From the NCBI GenBank assembly GCA_964036275.1, contig OZ038433.1, forward strand, positions 11,020,446 to 11,084,445: a DNA stretch of 64,000 nucleotides. The letters are read 5' to 3'. Positions 36,635 to 48,062 of the stretch are shown in pieces. A program made the position numbers and the translations under genes. The stretch comes from Litoditis marina. Lineage: Eukaryota > Nematoda > Chromadorea > Rhabditida > Rhabditidae. The notes under the pieces were generated by a model. It was not told the origin of the DNA and did no database searches. It saw only the letters and a list, made by a program, of their open reading frames with translations. Every line of letters begins with the position of its first letter. The first letter of the stretch is position 1.

Positions 36635-36997
36635 CTTTTTTTATAGCTGAGAAATGTAATCCTACTTACTACCCCTCGGGCCATTGGCAAGCCACTTTTG
36701 TAGCGGCCTGAGCGAGAGAGTGTTCAGGTCAGAAAGACACAGGTTGTCTGCAGTAGCATTACCTCCCTGCTCTCGCTTTTTTGTAGTTCGCTAATTGTGA
36801 AAGATTGACGCAAAGTCTTCAAATAATCTCTATTGAATGATTGTATTTGCAGGATGTTCGGTCTGTTCCAAACGGTCTTCTACTTTGGTTACATGGGTAT
36901 CTTCTCTGCCGCCCTGGGTCTCATGACGGGAACCATTGGTTATGTGGGAACCGCCAAATTCGTCCGAAAGATCTATTCTACAGTTAAGATTGACTAA
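25726..36997 (+). CDS. TM9SF3: Transmembrane 9 superfamily member 3 (nonaspanin)
   Basis: Exons: 25726-25833, 26150-26306, 26595-26717, 26981-27072, 27428-27502, 27880-27957, 28274-28405, 29120-29286, 29774-29921, 30369-30446, 30958-31058, 31447-31554, 32078-32224, 35404-35487, 36853-36997. All are GT-AG and in phase; 1743 nt give 580 residues. An N-terminal signal peptide ([17 protein letters not shown]) precedes a lumenal domain of about 200 residues with [18 protein letters not shown] and a possible glycosylation site in VNLTSDG. Nine hydrophobic spans follow, containing family signatures [55 protein letters not shown] and [17 protein letters not shown]. The C-terminus ends VKID, fitting the K-x-D COPI/Golgi-retention signal of the family. 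Length and sequence match human TM9SF3 closely. The ATG follows ttttttcag directly, suggesting spliced-leader processing. Exact role in Golgi/endosomal membrane sorting is inferred from the family. Confidence 0.97.
28688..28856. mobile_element. hAT-type MITE (CATACACCAG family), degraded left end
   Basis: Flanked by the 8-bp direct repeat TGGGCTCC (28680-28687 and 28857-28864). The left terminus is diverged (aaagaccagtatgg); the right terminus (actggtgtatgg) is typical. In TM9SF3 intron 7. Confidence 0.85.
29222..29448 (+). repeat. Tandem duplication of the 3' part of TM9SF3 exon 8
   Basis: 29377-29448 repeats 29222-29298 and still encodes [20 protein letters not shown] without a stop. The duplicated donor has changed (gagtgagtgg in the original, gagtggttta in the copy), so the copy is probably intronic relic sequence. 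Confidence 0.9.
30465..30635. mobile_element. hAT-type MITE (CATACACCAG family)
   Basis: 171 bp, flanked by the exact 8-bp direct repeat GTTATTCT (30457-30464 and 30636-30643). It begins 18 bp after TM9SF3 exon 10. Confidence 0.92.
31508..31778 (+). repeat. Tandem duplication of the 3' part of TM9SF3 exon 12
   Basis: 31724-31778 repeats 31508-31560 (ctcatgggaggagt.ctgccc, cttcggaagcat.ttc). The original donor atgtttgt corresponds to atgatagt in the copy. A fragment of the CATACACCAG MITE lies between the copies (31598-31650). Confidence 0.9.
32225..35403 (+). other. Large TM9SF3 intron 13 (3.2 kb)
   Basis: It holds only scattered 60-95 codon open frames on both strands, none with a recognisable domain. 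Inverted copies of tatcgatggttgaaacgaac at about 33607-33626 and 34035-34054 may bound a 450-bp MITE. A degraded CATACACCAG element lies at about 34605-34752. The start of the intron (ggtacgagat at 32224 and 32297) is a short repeat of the donor region. Confidence 0.5.
35940..36340. repeat. Duplicated block with G18 run in TM9SF3 intron 14
   Basis: tggtctcaagt..caaggtcatagataaacttgtcac occurs at about 35943 and 36291. Between the copies lie 18 consecutive Gs (36021-36038) and a 12-G run (36158-36169). Confidence 0.85.
36545..36630. repeat. (AT)n microsatellite, about 86 bp
   Basis: Uninterrupted AT dinucleotide run in TM9SF3 intron 14. Confidence 0.97.
36683..36800. mobile_element. Foldback MITE, gagagtg...ctctc family, copy 2
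   Basis: Related to 5039-5165: gagcgagagagtgttcaggtc faces ctgctctcgcttttttgtag. It lies about 50 bp before the last TM9SF3 exon. Confidence 0.6.
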
Positions 36998-37301
36998 TAA
37001 CAAGTATTGTTTTTTCACGGTTTTTATAAATATACTTTTTTTTATAAATATAGCCCTATGTGATGTTCTGATGTGTAAGTTGCATGATTCCTGTAGTTTT
37101 TACCCTGTTTCTGGATAAGTGTCAAACTTTTTTTTCCGCATAAGTATTTCCTTTTTTGTTTGTTTTATCGTTTGGGATTGTGTCCAGACTCTGACTGGTG
37201 ATTTATAATAGTTGGTCTAAATTATTTATATAAAACAGCTTTTCCCAATAGTTCGCACTGTGTGATACATATAATTTATTTCCCTTTTGTACTGGTGTAA
37301 T

Positions 37302-37335
37302 AATAAATGTACGTTTTATTGATTATATTTATTCA
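37302..37335. terminator. Polyadenylation signals of the convergent gene pair
   Basis: AATAAA on the plus strand at 37302-37307 is about 305 bp after the TM9SF3 stop. AATAAA on the minus strand at 37320-37315, and again about 10 bp further on, could serve the GATA gene about 980 bp after its stop. If both are used the transcripts would meet end to end. Confidence 0.5.
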
Positions 37336-37811
37336 TTATGCGGGTAGTATAGAAAATAGAAAATACATGATCATCACATTTGAAGAGGGAAATTATGGGG
37401 ATATGTTACTATATGGAAAATAGGGTACAGAAATGAGATTTTTGGATGTAAAAACAAAATAATGCACACACTGTAATCTCGAAAATGCTATAATAATTTA
37501 TATTATTATGCTATAACAATACTGAGATACCGACACCAATAATACAAGGAAGAGATAAGCTCGGTAGGTTAATACTGAAGGAGTTAGAATGATAAATAAC
37601 AATATTATGATAATACTGATGTAGATAATACAACGGAAAATAGAGATACGCTGTGGAAAAGTGAGGGGCAAATGCGGAATTGCAACGAAAAAACGTCCCG
37701 AACTTTGTAAAGTGATGTGGTGGAAAATATTAGCGAACTGAAAAAGGAAAAGATAAAGCTCAATCACACCGGCCTCGTGGCGGCTTGGCAAGGTTACTAG
37801 TGAATCTCATG

Positions 37812-37856
37812 GGAAGTCACGTGATCGGCACGTGTACGTGTCACGTGATTTTGCTC
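37812..37856. promoter_or_regulatory. Cluster of CACGTG E-boxes
   Basis: tcacgtgatcggcacgtg followed by tacgtgtcacgtga: three CACGTG cores within about 35 bp, two of them in the TCACGTGA form preferred by MITF/TFEB-type (nematode HLH-30) factors. It sits between the 3' ends of TM9SF3 and the GATA gene. Confidence 0.4.
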
Positions 37857-38297
37857 ACAAGTTGTAACCTGACCAAACCAGCCACATCGCCTAGATATTT
37901 GGCAAAAGTCACAGGTTCTTTCGTTTAAAATCTCAGGAACAATGACGAAAATCTCATACAACTGAGATTTGGGGAGAAAAGAGAAAAAGTCGTTTTAAGG
38001 AAGGAAGGCAAGGCATGGGCAACTGATTTAAAAGGCGACTGTAAGCGGGGAGAATGAAATGCGTCTACACACTAGTCCAAATCACGTGAACTTCACGTTT
38101 TTCACGTGCGTGGACCAGCTCAGTATCAAATTGGCGTACATAAACCGTCTCAGCGCTACGTCGCTAATCCGGCCGGTTAAAGAAGACTAAATACTACCGT
38201 CCTGAGGGGTTTTCAGATTATCTTTCGATAGACATTTCGACGGTAGTATCTACTCTTTTCCGTTAAAGGAGACGGTGACGCTGGGTTACGGTAGCTT

Positions 38298-41200
38298 CTA
38301 GACGGGCGCACTCGTGTTCAACTGCTCCTGTGCGGCATTCATCTGGTTGAACTGCTCCAGGAAGTTGAAGGCCGGGTTCGGCATCTGGGACATGCCAAAC
38401 AGTTGGGAGAAGACGGCATTCTGTTGGGTAGACTGGAAGGGATGACGTCATCAAAAAGACACAGCAGAACGTTTGGAACACCGTAGGAGAAAAGCGATAA
38501 TACAATCATGTTGTTCTTGAACGTGTACTACAAATCTGAGACACAGAATAAACTAGGCAATAGAAGGATAAGACTATAAAATTGATGGAAACCTATGATA
38601 ATGCGAGAAGATTGGACATAGTTTTATATAAAGATTTAAGTACAATTAAAGTTCATTGTAAAACGAGGAAAAGTTTTACAAACCTCTTCTTCCTTGGTTT
38701 TCCGGCGGAATCTCTGCTGAATGAAGTCTTTCCTCATGTGCACGGGGCGGTGAGTCTGGAGACAGCAATTTTGAGAAAAAAAATCAATAATTTTATATTT
38801 TTCTCACCCTGATGTCCTCAAATCCTCAATGTAACCATCTAGACTCATACTCCCCGAACGTTTAATAGTAAAAGGTAAGCTCGAATTACTAAACTGAACT
38901 GAAAAAACTGAAACTTTTATGATCCTGTACGATTACAGTATGCACCATTACAGTCGTTTGACCAGTTTATCAGATATCAATCTGATCGCTTCAATACCAC
39001 CGTATATTTGGTATATAGTCAAGGCGCAGTGTTACGTTTTTCTTACTTTATGGATGCTGGTAGGTATACTTGCAGATCAAACTACAAATCCACTACTTTC
39101 CCTCCCTATACCAACCTCCCCTTTCCCTCCCTCTTCACCTCCTTTCAATTGGTCCCCCTGTTTAGGCTCATCATATCCGTGATCTAGTTTCTCCCCTGAC
39201 CAGAAGGAGCCGGGTAATTATCTGTCGGAGAGAAAGAGAGGACAACTACCCCAGTCTATTCACCTTAAGAGGTTCTCTCCACCCTCTCTACTGATTGTAT
39301 TGTCGCGTTCACAAGGCCACGCGCGCGCCGGCGCACGGTTCATTGTCAGTAGATGATTACCGTGCGGCACTTGCGGCCGGGTGATTACCGTGCGGCACCT
39401 GCACAGACGGGGGTGATACGGTATCGTCAAGGACTATTTCTTTTTGAGACGCCATTCAACACCGGACCTCATTAGATATCGCCACCCCCCTAGTTAGGTC
39501 GCGAACAGATGCACTTAGGGAAGAGGTAGAAATGTGTAATTTCACGGAAACAGTGCACATTCAAGCATTCACGTGAAGAAAAACGTGAAAATGGGTAGTT
39601 TCATGTGAGATTACACGTTTAAGATAAGAAATGATAGAACACTAATAACCATTTATGTGTAGCGGTCGCTTCATGAAACAAACTAATTCAACCACTAACA
39701 CCCGAAATCATACTGTAACCGTAACTCACACTGTGCAACTAAAGTAACCGACACAACTTTATCCCAAAGCATACTGTACTCCCTGATACTTTACCACAAC
39801 TTACCCTATGGAACAGCTATAACCAGTAATATACTGCACCCCAAAAGATACTGTACCCCTGTGTGATCCCCACAAAACACGGTAACATCTCCATATATAG
39901 TGTACCCCCAACCTACCTTATGAAAACGATAGTACTCAACACAATACGATCCCAAAGTATACTGTATCCCCAACCTACCCTGTGCAGACGATAATAGAGT
40001 CCACATGCGTTGCAGACCAATTTGCCGGCCAGATCCCGTCTCCAGGCGGTTGTTTTGGTTGTCATACAATTACTGCAGCGAGACACAGAGGCGTTCGACT
40101 CGTCCTCCTCGTATTTCTGGAAGAAAGTCACGTTAGATCACGTGAAGAATGTCACGTAAAAAAGACACGTGTAACTACGTGACCTCGTTGATCTGAATAG
40201 TGTTACTTGAGAATCACTAGATTTTTGAAGAATGTTTTGATGGTCATACAGTTATTAAGACCCAGGACACAAGATGTTGTTTAGGATGCTCGTGTTTGTA
40301 GGAAAACACGTTTCACAAGAATCACGAAAAGATCGACACAGTTGTCGTGGAAGCTGGATGTGGATAAATGTTACACATTTAAGACAGTTTGGAGTTGAGC
40401 TAACTTACAACAAATTGCTATCTTGTTTTTCTCAGCCTGTGCTGTACTTTTCGAATACACATCGTGAAAAAGTATTGATAAATGACGGTTTTTTGGCGCG
40501 GAGGCCGAAAGCCAAATCACTCGGCTGAGGTGGCAAAAAAGATGTCGTTTATCACTGCGATTGGGCGGCACACAAAGGTTGGGAGGTAGACAAAGCTGAG
40601 AATTGGGAGAGAAGGGGGATAAGAAGAGAGAGTTAGAGAAAGAGAGAAGTAGGAGAGAGAGAAGACAAGGAAAGAAAGAGAGATAGAGAGTAGTGTAGAT
40701 TCAAAAAGAGAACTGTGATTGGAGAAAACACAGAGAAAGAAGGAAGGACGGGGAAAGGTTATGGAAAGATAGAGAAGTTGTGTACCTCCTTGAACTGTTG
40801 CTGCAGCTGCTCAATGATGGTCTGTGGATCGGGCTCCGTCTTGGCTGGTGCGGCTCCTCCTCCCTGTTGCTGCTGCTGCATCGACTGTTGCATGATGAAC
40901 TGGAGCAGCTGCTGCTGCTGCGCAATTGGGTCTACGCCTGCGGTAGTGTTCATTGACATGGGGAAACCTGTAAAGGAAATTCATTCGAAGTAATGAAGAA
41001 GAGAATAGAATATCTCAGTCCCGACTGGACACGTGAGTTTCCTCTCTGGTAGATGTTGTACAAGTTTATGATATCTAGGAATTATGAAGAAGAAAAACAT
41101 AAAAGTTTTCTCTAAGACGATGAAGAGAGCCGGAACGTGAACCAAACGCCGTTCTAAAGCAGACTATTACTAATTGTTCCAGGGTCACCGGAAAACAAGT

Positions 41201-43883
41201 TGACTTTTCTCGAAACGTGTGATGTAGTCCGTTATGTACAGGTCTGCCGGTTGTTTAGTGGTACAGTACACGACTATTCACGTGCTTGTCACGTGAACTC
41301 CTCTCGCTGTTTGACCTCACACCCGCGTGTGAGTTTCAACTTGCTCGCTCGATTAATACACCGATTAATCAATAAATCGATAGGTCGTACCAAAGTCCGA
41401 CGGTGTCATGGTGGCGCTGGTAACCGGGGTGGACACCGGGGTGGTAGGCGTGGGAGCGGAGACAGCTGCCGACTCGTCGAACTGGAAAAAGTTTCAATAA
41501 TTATGAATAATGAACTTTAAAAAACTAGATGTAAAAATAAACTTTACAGATATATATATATATATAAAAAGATATCGAAAACGGCCGGTCAGAGTTGATC
41601 AAATTTGAGGTTGTTCACATATACTTTCTGACGACGAACACAGCAAAATGGAGCTGAATGAAAAAGTAACCAAGTACTGGAAATCGTACCACTTTCTTCT
41701 CCTGCACATCGGTGACCTTGGTGAGCATCTCCTTGGTTGGTTTTCGTTTCCGGCTGCCCTGAAGGAGGGTGGGCGAGGCACGGCTGTCTGTGGGCGACGG
41801 CACTTCCTGGACATCGAAATACTGTTCATTTCAAACCGACGAATCCCTTTGTAACTTTCTACCTAATCAATAATATAACTTTCACAGATAGTGTAAAATA
41901 ATCTGAGCTCATTCACTACTGTACTCTGTCCGCTACTTTGGGTTGCAAATGCGCGAATTCCTTTGACAATTTCCGATTTTTTCAGTGGTATACTGTTCTG
42001 TACGTGTCAAAATGCAGGAGAGAAAGAGAAAGTGGTTGAAAAAACTTCTTTTTGAGCTCACTGTACATTGTCATCTCAACACAGCATAAAGTTCTACAGT
42101 ACTCTCCTTCTATAACTATATATTATCATCGCTGCCACTATCGCTTCAACTCTCACACAGCAAAACTCAAAGCTACAGTACTCTCCATATATAACTATAC
42201 CTTATCCACTACCACTGTACACATCATAAAGTGAGACCTACAGTACTCTCCATCTCCAACTATACCTTGTCATCGCTGCCACTATCGCTTCTGCTGTCCT
42301 GTTCCAACATTCTTTCCTTTTCCTTCTCACTAATCAGTCCATCAAGTCGCATGCATAACATGTCGAATTTGTCCATCATTCGTTGAACATTCTGAAAATA
42401 TAATTAATGAAAGTAATTGAAAAGGGAAAAAGACTGATTAGATGACCTACGAGAGAGAAAAACATAATCATTTCAATTGTAATCGAAAAGGCCCATTAGT
42501 GCAGTGGTTAGTGCGACTGTCTGCGAGCTTCTGAACGCTGGTTCGAGCCCGCGACTGGCAGTAAACCAAGATTAGCACGTTTTCCCACTTCAACGTTTTG
42601 CTTTTCTAGTTCAAATCTCACGTATGAATCCTAACGCCACTTTTACTACAACTGAAAAAGGGTGAAAGTATAATAAAAATAAAATACAACAATATTAGAT
42701 GTATTTGTAGTTTGTACCTGTTTGATGTCCGCGTGTAGTTTGATGCATCCGGTGCAGGGGGACTGATTGGGGGTATTCGGGGAGGGGGGAGTGGGGGAGG
42801 AGGGGGCCGGGAGGGCACCACGGGCACATTGGGACGGAGGGACTACCAGGGTCATAGTCTGGAGGAATTAATAATAATAATATTTATGTTAATAATAATA
42901 AAAATAATGATAAATTTTGTTACAGAAAAGTATAATTACGATATGAAGAGGAACAGGTTGAGATGGATGTACGTAGGAAGAGACTGGTTAGAAGGGAGTG
43001 AGAGAGAGAAGAAGAGAAAAAGATAAGGAAAAATACGGAGAGCATCACGATATAGAATAACTTTGTGTCTATGGATGTAACATCTACAGATGTATAGAGC
43101 ACTGCAAAAAAGCAAGAAAAACTATACAATACAAAAGATACAGGAGGTCAAAACCTTCAAATATAATAGTAGCAGAAAGAGAACTGTCGGGAAGAAAGAC
43201 TAATCTCAGTTCAGAAACTGATGAAAAAACATGAGCACCTGCATGGGTGAAGTTGAAACAAGAGAATGAAAACATTCAAAACGAATACGACGTGTACTAA
43301 TCTACACAACAAGGTGCACTAGAAAGGTTCGATTTTCTCACGTGAAGAATTTGTTGACAAACAAATGATTTTTCAATAATTTCCCGAACTTGAACCGAGA
43401 ACTTGTTAGAATGATTAAAATACATTTGCTGAATAAAAAATGTTGTTATTAGGCGAGGCAAGTGACTAATAGCCTACATCTAGATACCTCTCGTGTGTAG
43501 ATCATTAGTATTGAAAGTAATATTCCCATAGACACATGAAGAAGCAGCAAGTCAGGCAACAATACAAGAAGTTTTCCCACGTTCACGTGACTTTACACAG
43601 AAGTAAACAAGTACTTTGAGTTGAAACCGGAATAATCTGAGATCAACTAGTGATCAATTTGGTGGAAAAGCATTGGCAAACAATTTGGGTTTCCACTTCA
43701 GAGTATGCGTAGTACTAGCGGTGGCGACAAAAAGCGTTTTAAATCAGTCGGCGATAAGTTGTGAAATTTGGGCCGAAAAGTGGGCGGAGCCTGACTATCA
43801 CCCCTAGCGGATCTGTCGCCGTTTAGATGGAAATCAGAAGGCTGGGGCTGATCAGACGATGATATCATCTTATCAATGTTCAT
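38298..43883 (-). CDS. Single-finger GATA transcription factor (EGL-18/ELT-6 type)
   Basis: Exons (minus): 43883-43716 (first exon less certain), 42858-42718, 42391-42266, 41806-41690, 41481-41391, 40967-40786, 40116-39979, 38755-38684, 38432-38298. The 1170 nt in phase give 389 residues. One GATA zinc finger of form C-x2-C-x17-C-x2-C (CSNC...WRRD...[12 protein letters not shown]) is followed by the basic tail [19 protein letters not shown], so it should bind WGATAR DNA in the nucleus. Upstream are a [21 protein letters not shown] leucine-rich segment, a basic [10 protein letters not shown], a Thr/Pro/Ser stretch and a poly-Gln region; the last exon encodes a short Gln/Asn-rich tail. One finger near the C-terminus and the TTAWRRD signature fit the nematode EGL-18/ELT-6 pair (seam-cell and vulval fate) better than ELT-1 or ELT-2; the exact orthologue is inferred. 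The proposed ATG directly follows an acceptor (ctcgtag), but its exon's donor (cta/gtacta) is weak. Upstream exons are possible. Confidence 0.88.
42497..42562 (+). pseudogene. tRNA-like repeat in a GATA-gene intron
   Basis: A-box-like tagtgcagtggttagtgc and B box ggttcgagccc are spaced as in a tRNA, but no full cloverleaf forms. It resembles the pol III promoter of the SINE-like elements at 3260 and 57580. Confidence 0.45.
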
Positions 43884-43959
43884 CTACGAGAAAACATCCA
43901 TAGGGGGCATGTTATAGGGGACAAAAACGGCTGAATAGGGTGATACCTATGGTAGGGGA

Positions 43960-44125
43960 TGTGAGGGGCCTCAGGGTAGCTTAGGGAATGTTAAGGGGAT
44001 GTTAAGGGAATGTTACGAGGTTGTTGAGAGGTTGTTGAGAGGATGTTCGGGGATGTTAGGAAGAGTTCGGGAATGTGAGGGAATGTTAGGGATGATAGCG
44101 AACGTTTGAGGAGATGTTAGGAGGA
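43960..44125 (+). repeat. G-rich minisatellite
   Basis: Degenerate units around ggatgttaggggaatgtt / gaggttgtt repeat about ten times just upstream of the first proposed GATA-gene exon. Confidence 0.8.
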
Positions 44126-44402
44126 GGAAAATGGCCATGAAGTGGGGTAGTTAGATGAAGTTGAGCTGTTTTACAGGTATCTTTACCGTTTATTATACAA
44201 ATTACGTTCGAATGTTCACGTGTAGTCACGTGTTTCACCTCAATTTCAGCTGTTTATGCATATTTTGGTAAGCCGAATTGACTTTTACCATTAGAGATTC
44301 CGGCCTAAATTAGGTAGTCCATTTGGGAGGTAACAGGTGGGACAATTGAAAAGGCGGTTGCTAAGCGGCATGAAATACACTATTAGAAGGGGGAATGGGA
44401 GA

Positions 44403-44406
<4 letters not shown>

Positions 44407-44470
<64 letters not shown>
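44407..44470. repeat. (GA)n microsatellite
   Basis: About 64 bp of uninterrupted GA. Confidence 0.97.
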
Positions 44471-44475
<5 letters not shown>

Positions 44476-44929
44476 TAAAAGACAAAATGAGAATAAAGAT
44501 AAAAGTAGAAAAGGTGCTATCTATAAACGATCAACCCGAATTGTCCACCTAGTTTTTCATAGCAAATATATAGGTCTCATTACGGTAACCCTTCTCTATG
44601 TGTTACCTAAACAGGAAGCATAACACCTTGCTAACAGTATCTGCAAGAACATACCAAACAGTTGTAATTTAATATAGAAACTAATCGATGTTTTATATTT
44701 GTGATAAATATTTTTTCTCAAATTAAATAACGAGAAGTATTTTACTGATAGTAACTTGTCCCCTTGTGTTCTACAGGTGTTATGAGATGAAAGAGAGAAT
44801 GAGAAAAAAGGGCGAGAGAAAAGTAGAACTATGAAACAACTGGACCAAAAGTGGAAACCTAGTCTTTGATAGCACAATAGATGTCTCAAACCCCTCCCCC
44901 CTTTGTGTTACCTAAGCAGGTGTTAACCT

Positions 44930-45300
44930 CTGCTTCTCTATCATATCCGGGGGTATCCTGGGGACCCAGATAATTGACTGCTAGACACCCCAAAAATGCA
45001 TAATCTGTGAGAATGACAGAAAGACAGAGTTATCAATAAGTTACGAAATAACTTTAATATTTTATGCTATATGACTATATTATGTTTTTGAGATCTATGA
45101 CCCTGGATTTAACTGATAAATAAGAATGTCCGAGAATTTCACTAGTTATCAATATGTCACGTAATAACTTAGGTGTTAACTAAAAAGTAGTATAGGAGTA
45201 TATAAAGTTTAGAAATACTTTTTATATGACGTTTTTGGGATATATGACCGTAACTCTACCGCGTCTCATGAACGAGATTGTCTATAAACTAATTTGTATT
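44930..45300. repeat. Diverged tandem repeat
   Basis: Blocks containing agttatcaataagttacgaaataactt and tatgac.tattatgtttttgagat.tatgac recur with roughly 150-bp spacing. No gene seen. Confidence 0.5.
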
Positions 45301-45671
45301 AAAACTTTTGAATCTTCTTTCTGATAACAACTCCAGCTCTACCACGTTTGGCTCACGTTCACAATCTACGTGTAGAAAGCACGTGTACTTTACAATTAGA
45401 ATATCATACAGAACTAGATATCAACAACAAATACCCTGGATGTTACAGAAAAACAGCCATAACCACTTACACAAAGATCTTTTATCGATTTTTGTTCGAT
45501 TGCTACCTCATCAAAAATGAACTGTGAACGAGAAAGTAGCAAAACAACCAACAATTCTTCGAAAACAGCCGATCACAACAACTATTTGCAAAAAATGAAC
45601 CCACCGGAAGATGGAAGCAGTTTCGGACTGTACCCTGGTCCGTGACCAAACTACAACTCCCTATCAGTCTT

Positions 45672-45812
45672 ATACTGGAAGTGATTTGAATAGGCACGTA
45701 AAGTTAGCAGTCCAATGAGTAATCGTGCACTTTGTCATTGCACATGTCTGAGTTCTGCTGTGTTTAACATGTTTCACGTGACTGTGCAATTGACTAACAG
45801 TATACTTTATCC
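45672..45812. mobile_element. GTATAC-ended MITE, copy 1
   Basis: Shared core gtgcactttgtcattgcac, then ctgagttctgctgtgtt, then cacgtgactgtgcaattg and agtatac. Relatives: 51662-51800, 53352-53492 and 60432-60562 (inverted). The longest open frame here overlaps this repeat, which argues against a gene. Confidence 0.75.
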
Positions 45813-46669
45813 GGAATTGATTCAGACGATCACCTCCTCTATGACGTAATTGTGGTAGTTGTGATAGGGGTCTGCTGCTACATGTTCGGCCCCTAGATGG
45901 CTCGCTCGCGAACATGTCGCCTAACTCTCTCTTAATTGCCAACATAACGCGGTCAGAGAGAACATAACGCGGTTAGAGAGAACACTACGCGAAAGTTTAT
46001 AATAGTTGAGAACAAAGGGCGGTAGAGTTTCATACATTATGAGAGAATTTACTCAGTTGACATATCTAATGCCATTTCTGGTGTCAGATTGGATTTATGC
46101 TTGGTTACAAGTTCACAAAAAATGGTAACTATTAGAATCATATAATATAAAAAAAACAGTCGGATGTCGGTAATCTAAATTTCTCCCTCAAAATTTCGCC
46201 TCAAACTGCAACGAGCCAGTAACCTGAGGCGCAACGAGCCAGTGACTTAAGGTTCAACGACCTATTCTAGGAACCATGGCTTACCTAAGCCTAAGCCTTT
46301 TTATTAGGTAAACTAAAGTAAATGTGACAAATATTTAATTCCAACAGCATATATGGTTTTCTTCTTTTACACTTTGCACTGATCTGGACAGGTTTAAATA
46401 TTTCCCATAACTTCACTGATAACCAAGCCTAAAAACTGTTGGCAATACCGCGTTATGTTTTCTAGTACCGCGTTATGTTTCCAAGTTGAGCTTTATGTTC
46501 GCTGTTCAGGCTCGCTCTTCTATAATTGATTTTACGATGGTTGTCTCGCTAATTGCGAACATAAAGCTGATCTCCCTTGTGATAGTAGCCAAAATAATAA
46601 TAGGCAACAATAATATATAATAGCAACCTGCACGCACCATGGCAAAGTGTCCACTATCTCACAATTAGG

Positions 46670-46830
46670 GTTGCGCAATCGTACATTGCGCATGGAAACA
46701 TGAATCTACTTCACTATTAGGTTATTTTTGTGTTTAAATACTAGTTTTTGACCTTCGAATCACACGGTTCAATAAATATTGTTATTCTTATACTACTGCG
46801 CAATCGTACATTGCGCATATGGAAACATGG
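46670..46830. repeat. Duplicated gcgcaatcgtacattgcgca block
   Basis: The hairpin-like block gcgcaatcgtacattgcgca followed by ggaaacatg occurs at about 46673 and 46798. Surrounding 45.9-47.6 kb is AT-rich with tandem gagagaacataacgcggt units near 45943 and three related ggttgttggttgat blocks at 47.38-47.59 kb; no gene seen. Confidence 0.65.
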
Positions 46831-47682
46831 AAAAGGAAAGAATGCTAGGAGTAATGGATATAATCACGTAAAACGTGAAAACAATTAGCTGTCGAAATAT
46901 TTATAAACAAGTGCTTGAAATATGATAGGTTCCAAGAGCTTCACTTGAGTGTGAAGATCGCTAAATGTACGTGAAACAACTAATTTATAACTTTAAAAGT
47001 ATAACTTGAAATATTGAGACTTATATGATCGTTAGCTTACTGTTATTTTTGGACTAAAAAAAAAGTTACAAGAAAGGTTCACTTCATCATTGCTTCTAAC
47101 TTGCAACATTACAACAGTAAAACCGAAGAAACTTCACATTTCACCTCCAAAATGTCAATTTGTTCGAAATTTAACCGAATAACTAGAAACGTCAATAAAC
47201 ACATCTCGAGTTCACTTGCGTAAAGTATAATTGAAAAAAAGAAAGGTTACGCTCTACCCTCTACCTTCAAATATGATGTAATTTTGTTTGAAAACCCAAT
47301 CGCATAATTCTAACACATCTATGAATAACTAAAAATTACATCTGAAAAAATATGATTCTAGCGATAAAGTGCGTTGAGGTTGTTGATTTATAAGAGTGGT
47401 GGTGACTTTACAAACTTAATTACATTAACAGTCATTGAAATATAGATTTATCGATACAAATGTGTTGAGGGATAGGTTGTTGGTTGATGAGAGTCACTGA
47501 AGCCAGTTACATAATTAATAACTATAATAATGTAATTTTATCGATAAAAGTGGGTTGAGTGATAGGTTGTTGGTTGATAAGAGTGGTAAAACGGTGGGGG
47601 TAACTCGAGGGGGCGGGGCCAGGCAATTAAGAGAAAGAGAGGGAGAGAGAGCGCCATATGGGGGGAGCACAAAGGGAGAGAG

Positions 47683-48062
47683 AGGCAACTATTGATCGAG
47701 GCACACTGATAACAGCCTGGATAGGATGCGGCCGGATAAACCGTTGCGCACGCGCATGCAACGTTACGTTGCACGCACGCGCGTGGCACGCATGCGCGCA
47801 GAATGTAAAGTTCATGATGTTGGACAGAAGCGAAGCTTTTGTCTCGAAACTTTCTAAAAAGCACATGAGGAGAGGCAACGATTGATGATAACAGCCTGGA
47901 TAGTATGCGGGCGGCTTAACGGTTGCGCACGTTTACGTGCGCACGCGCGCGCAGCGTAACGTTACACGTACCTGCCATGCACGTGTTCATAACATAAAGT
48001 TTGTGCTGAAGCGCGATGGGAGCGAAAATTTCACCTAAAAGTTTCTAGAGGTGATCAGAAAA
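47683..48062. repeat. Tandem duplication with alternating CG/CA core
   Basis: Two copies of about 190 bp (from aggcaac.attgat) each contain gataacagcctggata.gatgcgg-type sequence, then a run of alternating purine-pyrimidine gcacgcgc/acgttacgt motifs, then gaaactttctaaaa-type ends. Confidence 0.85.

Noticed and set aside
38263..38505. 80-codon minus-strand frame near the GATA gene end
   Set aside because: It is out of frame with the real last exon, which encodes a Gln/Asn-rich tail and stops at 38298.
45670..45945. 91-codon frame MLAIKRELGDMFASEPSRG as a GATA-gene exon
   Set aside because: More than half of it is a MITE found at three other places; no convincing donor or partner exon.
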